Shown in pieces: positions 60,421 through 64,000 of a stretch of DNA of 64,000 bases (positions are counted from its first letter, which is position 1; the number at the start of each line of letters is the position of its first letter). The notes under the pieces were generated by a model. That model saw nothing but the letters and a program-made list of their open reading frames with translations, was not told where the DNA came from and made no database searches. A program made the translations under genes and the position numbers. The DNA is from Corallincola holothuriorum. Lineage in GTDB: Bacteria > Pseudomonadota > Gammaproteobacteria > Enterobacterales > Neiellaceae. The DNA lies in contig NZ_QPID01000009.1 in NCBI RefSeq assembly GCF_003336225.1, positions 1-64,000 on the forward strand, written 5' to 3'.

Positions 60421-61476
60421 ATGACGATAAGAGTTGCGATAAATGGCTATGGCCGTATTGGGCGCAGTGTACTGCGTGCACTTTATGAGCGTGGCGAACA
60501 AGATATTAAGGTGGTAGCGATTAATGAGTTGGCTGATGTTGACGCCATTGCTCACTTAACTCGCTATGACACTACCCATGGTCGTTTTAACTGTTCAGTA
60601 GAATTGGAACAGACGACTTTGCGGGTGGGTGATGATGATATTCAACTCTTACAGCAGGCCGATATCTCTCAGCTACCTTGGGATGAGTTGGCTATTGATG
60701 TGGTGTTTGAATGTACCGGTAGTTTTAATCGCCGTGAACACGCAGAGCAACATCTTGCTGCTGGCGCGAAAAAGGTCTTGTTTTCGCAACCTGCCCGTAC
60801 CGAAGCAGACGTTGATGCCACCGTTATTTGGGGCGTTAATGAAGCTGTATTGAAGGCCGAAGATCGGATCGTATCTAACGGTTCTTGTACCACCAACTGC
60901 ATCGTGCCTGTGATCAAGCTATTGGATGATGAGTTTGGCATCGAATCTGGCGCGATCACGACCATCCATTCGGCGATGAATGATCAACCCGTCATTGATG
61001 CCTATCATCCGGATTTACGTCGAACTCGCGCCGCTGGCCACTCCATTATTCCTGTTGATACCAAGTTGTCTGTGGGAGTGGAGCGGATCTTGCCGAAGTT
61101 CGCGGGTCGATTTGAGGCAATTGCCGTGCGAGTGCCGACGATTAACGTGACTGCGATGGACTTGTCGGTTACAGTTCACAAGAAAGTATCGATCCGTGAT
61201 GTAAATCAATTACTACAAAGCGCAGCTAAGGGAGAATTCTCCCAAATCCTGTCTTATACTGACGAACCTTTGGTTTCTGCTGACTTTAATCATGATCCAC
61301 ACTCATCGATTGTGGATGGAACGCAAACACGAGTCAGCCACCATCATTTGATCAAATTACTAGTTTGGTGTGACAACGAATGGGGATTCGCAAACCGGAT
61401 GATTGATACATGTCGGTCTATAATGAATGCGGTCTCCCAAACTCAACCCAATTCGCTTAACTTCAGTCGAACATAG
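60421..61476 (+). CDS. epd: Erythrose-4-phosphate dehydrogenase
   Basis: A 351-residue GAPDH-family protein; position between tkt and pgk and its Epd-type sequence point to erythrose-4-phosphate dehydrogenase, the first step to pyridoxal phosphate. [21 protein letters not shown] binds NAD, and SNGSCTTNC holds the active cysteine. ATG 60421 is preferred; a TTG at 60400 would add seven residues. A glycolytic GAPDH (gapA) would normally lie elsewhere, so residual glycolytic activity cannot be excluded. Confidence 0.92.
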   Translation: MTIRVAINGYGRIGRSVLRALYERGEQDIKVVAINELADVDAIAHLTRYDTTHGRFNCSVELEQTTLRVGDDDIQLLQQADISQLPWDELAIDVVFECTGSFNRREHAEQHLAAGAKKVLFSQPARTEADVDATVIWGVNEAVLKAEDRIVSNGSCTTNCIVPVIKLLDDEFGIESGAITTIHSAMNDQPVIDAYHPDLRRTRAAGHSIIPVDTKLSVGVERILPKFAGRFEAIAVRVPTINVTAMDLSVTVHKKVSIRDVNQLLQSAAKGEFSQILSYTDEPLVSADFNHDPHSSIVDGTQTRVSHHHLIKLLVWCDNEWGFANRMIDTCRSIMNAVSQTQPNSLNFSRT

Positions 61477-61486
61477 AGGAATCACC

Positions 61487-62650
61487 ATGTCTGTTATTAA
61501 AATGACTGATCTGGATCTGGCCGGTAAACGCGTCCTGATCCGTGCAGATCTCAACGTACCTGTGAAAGATGGCAAAGTGACTTCGGATGCGCGCATCCTA
61601 GCATCACTGCCTACCATCGAAATTGCCCTGAAAGCCGGTGCAAAAGTGATGGTGACTTCTCACCTAGGTCGCCCAACTGAAGGCGAATACGCTGAAGAGT
61701 TTTCACTGCAGCCTGTAGTTAACTACCTTGCGGACGCTGTTAAAGCACCTGTACGTTTGGCAAAAGACTATTTGGCAGGCGTTGACGTTGCAGCTGGCGA
61801 GTTGGTTGTTCTGGAAAATGTTCGCTTTAACAAAGGCGAAAAGAAGAACGAAGAAGGTCTGGCAAAGCAGTACGCTGCACTGTGTGACGTATTCGTGATG
61901 GATGCCTTTGGTACGGCTCACCGTGCACAGGGTTCAACCCATGGTGTTGCTCAGTATGCGCCTGTTGCTTGTGCTGGCCCTTTGTTGGCGGGTGAGTTGG
62001 ATGCATTAGGCAAAGCAATGGCTGAGCCTGCGCGCCCAATGGTGGCTATCGTTGGTGGTTCTAAAGTATCTACCAAGCTGACAGTACTTGAGTCACTGTC
62101 TAAAATTGCTGACCAACTGGTTGTTGGCGGTGGTATTGCTAACACTTTCATCGCGGCTTCTGGCCACAATGTAGGTAAGTCACTTTATGAAGCTGACTTG
62201 ATCCCTACAGCGCAAAAGCTGATGAAAGAGTGCTCTATCCCAGTTGCTACTGATGTTGCTTGTGCCAAAGCATTCGACGAAAATGCTGAAGCAGAAATTA
62301 AAGACGTGAGTGAAGTGACTGACGACGACATGATTTTCGATCTTGGTCCTAACAGCTCTGCTGAACTGGCTGAGATCCTGAAGAATGCCAAGACTATTTT
62401 GTGGAATGGTCCAGTCGGCGTTTTTGAGTTCAAGAACTTCGAAGCAGGTACACTGTCTATCTCTAAAGCAATTGCAGAGAGCGAAGGCTTCTCTGTTGCT
62501 GGTGGTGGTGACACATTGGCTGCTATCGACAAGTTCGGTATTAAAGCAGATGTTTCTTACATCTCTACTGGCGGCGGCGCTTTCCTTGAGTTTGTTGAAG
62601 GGAAAACTTTGCCAGCAGTAGCAATGCTGGAAGAACGCGCGAAAGGTTAA
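61487..62650 (+). CDS. pgk: Phosphoglycerate kinase
   Basis: A 387-residue glycolytic kinase. [27 protein letters not shown] at the start, GRPTEG and the C-terminal [13 protein letters not shown] with [16 protein letters not shown]-type end are the signatures. ATG 61487 follows AGAGGAA; a longer frame overlapping epd is not used. It is 10 bases after the epd stop. Confidence 0.97.
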   Translation: MSVIKMTDLDLAGKRVLIRADLNVPVKDGKVTSDARILASLPTIEIALKAGAKVMVTSHLGRPTEGEYAEEFSLQPVVNYLADAVKAPVRLAKDYLAGVDVAAGELVVLENVRFNKGEKKNEEGLAKQYAALCDVFVMDAFGTAHRAQGSTHGVAQYAPVACAGPLLAGELDALGKAMAEPARPMVAIVGGSKVSTKLTVLESLSKIADQLVVGGGIANTFIAASGHNVGKSLYEADLIPTAQKLMKECSIPVATDVACAKAFDENAEAEIKDVSEVTDDDMIFDLGPNSSAELAEILKNAKTILWNGPVGVFEFKNFEAGTLSISKAIAESEGFSVAGGGDTLAAIDKFGIKADVSYISTGGGAFLEFVEGKTLPAVAMLEERAKG

Positions 62651-62658
62651 TTCAAGCT

Positions 62659-62683
62659 GGCGGGTGTTGTTTACCCGCCTTTT
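62659..62683 (+). terminator. Stem-loop between pgk and fba
   Basis: ggcgggt (62659-62665) pairs with acccgcc (62673-62679), followed by four T. It is 9 bases after the pgk stop, 98 bases before fba, so it can end part of the pgk transcript while fba uses read-through or its own promoter. Confidence 0.8.
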
Positions 62684-62780
62684 GCTGTGTTCCTGCTACA
62701 TTTGTTAGCAAACCATAAGTGATGGAACTGAGTCACAATTTGGAACACTAAGAAAACGTATCTCAATTAGGAAATTTGTT

Positions 62781-63857
62781 ATGTCTAAGATCTTTGACGT
62801 TGTAAAGCCTGGTGTTGTTACCGGTGATGATGTTCAGAAAGTATTCGCCATCGCTAAAGAAAACAACTTTGCTCTGCCTGCTGTTAACTGTGTAGGCACA
62901 GACTCTGTAAACGGTGTTTTGGAAGCGGCAGCAAAGGTGAAAGCACCTGTTGTTGTTCAGTTCTCTAACGGCGGTGCTGCATTCTTCGCTGGTAAAGGTC
63001 TGAAAGCCGAAGGTCAAACAGCGCAAATCTTGGGTGCTATTGCTGGTGCTAAGCACGTTCACCAGATGGCTGAAGCTTACGGTGTTCCAGTTATCCTGCA
63101 TACTGACCACGCTGCTAAGAAATTGCTGCCTTGGATCGACGGCCTGTTAGATGCTGGCGAGAAGTTCTTCGCAGAAACTGGTAAGCCTCTGTTCAGCTCG
63201 CACATGATCGACTTGTCAGAAGAGAGCCTGGAAGAAAACATCGAAACTTGTGCCAAGTACCTTGAGCGCATGAGCAAAATCGGCATGACCCTGGAAATCG
63301 AATTGGGTTGTACTGGTGGTGAAGAAGATGGCGTTGATAACTCAGACATGGATACTTCTTTGCTGTATACCCAGCCTTCAGAAGTAGACTATGCCTACGA
63401 GAAACTGAACGCAGTTAGCCCACGTTTCACTATCGCAGCGTCTTTCGGTAACGTACACGGTGTATATAAGCCTGGTAACGTTGTTCTGACTCCAACCATC
63501 CTGCGTGATTCTCAGGCCTATGTTTCAGAGAAGCATGGTTTGCCTGCTAACTCTTTGAACTTCGTATTCCACGGCGGTTCTGGTTCTACTCAAGAAGAGA
63601 TCCAAGAGTCTATCGGTTACGGCGTAATCAAGATGAACATCGACACTGACACCCAGTGGGCTACTTGGGAAGGTGTGATGGATTACTACAAAGAGAAAGA
63701 AGCTTACTTGCAGGGTCAGATCGGTAACCCTGATGGTGACGATTCACCTAACAAGAAGCATTACGATCCTCGCGTATGGCTGCGTGCTGGTCAGGCTGGC
63801 ATGGTTACTCGCCTGGAAAAAGCATTTGCTGACTTGAATGCGATTGACGTTCTGTAA
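62781..63857 (+). CDS. fbaA: Class II fructose-bisphosphate aldolase
   Basis: A 358-residue zinc-dependent aldolase. VPVILHTDHAAKKLLPWIDGLL carries zinc ligands (HTDH), and IELGCTGGEEDGVDNSDMD, NVHGVYKPGNV and FHGGSGSTQEEI are class IIA signatures. It completes the tkt-epd-pgk-fba cluster and ends at a strong terminator near the window edge. Codon use is strongly biased, as for a highly expressed gene. Confidence 0.97.
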   Translation: MSKIFDVVKPGVVTGDDVQKVFAIAKENNFALPAVNCVGTDSVNGVLEAAAKVKAPVVVQFSNGGAAFFAGKGLKAEGQTAQILGAIAGAKHVHQMAEAYGVPVILHTDHAAKKLLPWIDGLLDAGEKFFAETGKPLFSSHMIDLSEESLEENIETCAKYLERMSKIGMTLEIELGCTGGEEDGVDNSDMDTSLLYTQPSEVDYAYEKLNAVSPRFTIAASFGNVHGVYKPGNVVLTPTILRDSQAYVSEKHGLPANSLNFVFHGGSGSTQEEIQESIGYGVIKMNIDTDTQWATWEGVMDYYKEKEAYLQGQIGNPDGDDSPNKKHYDPRVWLRAGQAGMVTRLEKAFADLNAIDVL

Positions 63858-63880
63858 TTGAACTGTTTTTAGCATTTTTA

Positions 63881-63907
63881 AAAACCCGCCGTTAGGCGGG
63901 TTTTTTT
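63881..63907 (+). terminator. Strong terminator after fba
   Basis: aacccgcc and ggcgggtt pair around a gtta loop (63883-63902), with a T-run to 63907. It is 26 bases after the fba stop. The remaining 93 bases show no feature. Confidence 0.95.
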
Positions 63908-64000
63908 ATGGTCGATTCTAGCTCACACTATGGGACGGATCGCCTGGGAAGAGTTGTACAGGGGTCTCATATTCAGAGAGACGTATAAGAATCAAAAGTA

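Noticed and set aside
1-64000. CRISPR arrays, rRNA or tRNA genes, intact insertion sequences
   Set aside because: No regularly spaced repeats, no cloverleaf-like segment and no transposase or integrase frame was noticed by eye; a tRNA scan was not possible.

Overview
The window looks like chromosome from a marine gammaproteobacterium of the Alteromonadales/Vibrionales type. Two blocks point there. One is a Vibrio-like heme-uptake locus (hutWZX, a hutA-type receptor, tonB-exbB-exbD, hutBCD). The other is the conserved order hemW-rdgB-(DUF4426)-yggU-yggT-proC-yggS / pilT-pilU / ruvX-yqgE-gshB-rsmE / metK / tkt-epd-pgk-fba, which is the arrangement known from Vibrio and relatives. MetJ operator repeats, Fur-like sites, an LbtU-type siderophore porin and many secreted peptidases fit the same picture. 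I cannot name the genus from sequence alone.

Layout. 1-1110: two small orphan genes and little else. 1113-10738: heme acquisition in two divergent operons around a large Fur-like palindrome (5892-5932). hutA-hutX-hutZ-hutW run leftwards (receptor, heme carrier, heme degradation, radical-SAM HutW); tonB-exbB-exbD-hutB-hutC-hutD run rightwards (outer-membrane energisation, then periplasmic binding protein, permease and ATPase).

10739-28450: an accessory stretch, nearly all on the + strand, with single small genes separated by long non-coding gaps. It begins and is interrupted by a 165-bp duplication of the 3' end of hutD (10604-10768 and 15003-15167, about 91% identical) that brackets a GH13 alpha-glucan enzyme and two orphan genes. 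Right after the second copy comes a stand-alone AHH-type nuclease toxin with a probable Imm11/DUF1629 immunity gene, then a second-type peptide deformylase between two copies of a 33-bp repeat. Further on lie a membrane coiled-coil protein, a PQQ-like beta-propeller, lipoproteins, a cold-shock/DUF1294 protein, a TonB-like protein without its C-terminal domain, a gamma-glutamylcyclotransferase-like gene, a lipoprotein esterase and a GFA-family protein. At least three families of intergenic repeats recur among these gaps.

28494-46129: mostly leftward genes: an LbtU-type porin, a MalT-like STAND ATPase without the usual DNA-binding end, an HTTM protein, DUF6702, an M1 peptidase, an Aer-type chemoreceptor with a CZB domain, a DPP-IV-like peptidase, a diguanylate cyclase, a DUF885 lipoprotein and hemW.

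46155-63907: housekeeping core. It carries nucleotide-pool cleaning (rdgB), proline synthesis (proC), PLP homeostasis (yggS), twitching-motility ATPases (pilT, pilU), a GluR0-like ligand-gated potassium channel, Holliday-junction/rRNA processing (ruvX), glutathione synthesis (gshB), 16S rRNA methylation (rsmE), S-adenosylmethionine synthesis (metK, with tandem met boxes) and the tkt-epd-pgk-fba sugar-phosphate cluster, which ends at a strong terminator close to the right edge. No rRNA, tRNA, CRISPR array, integrase or intact transposase was seen.
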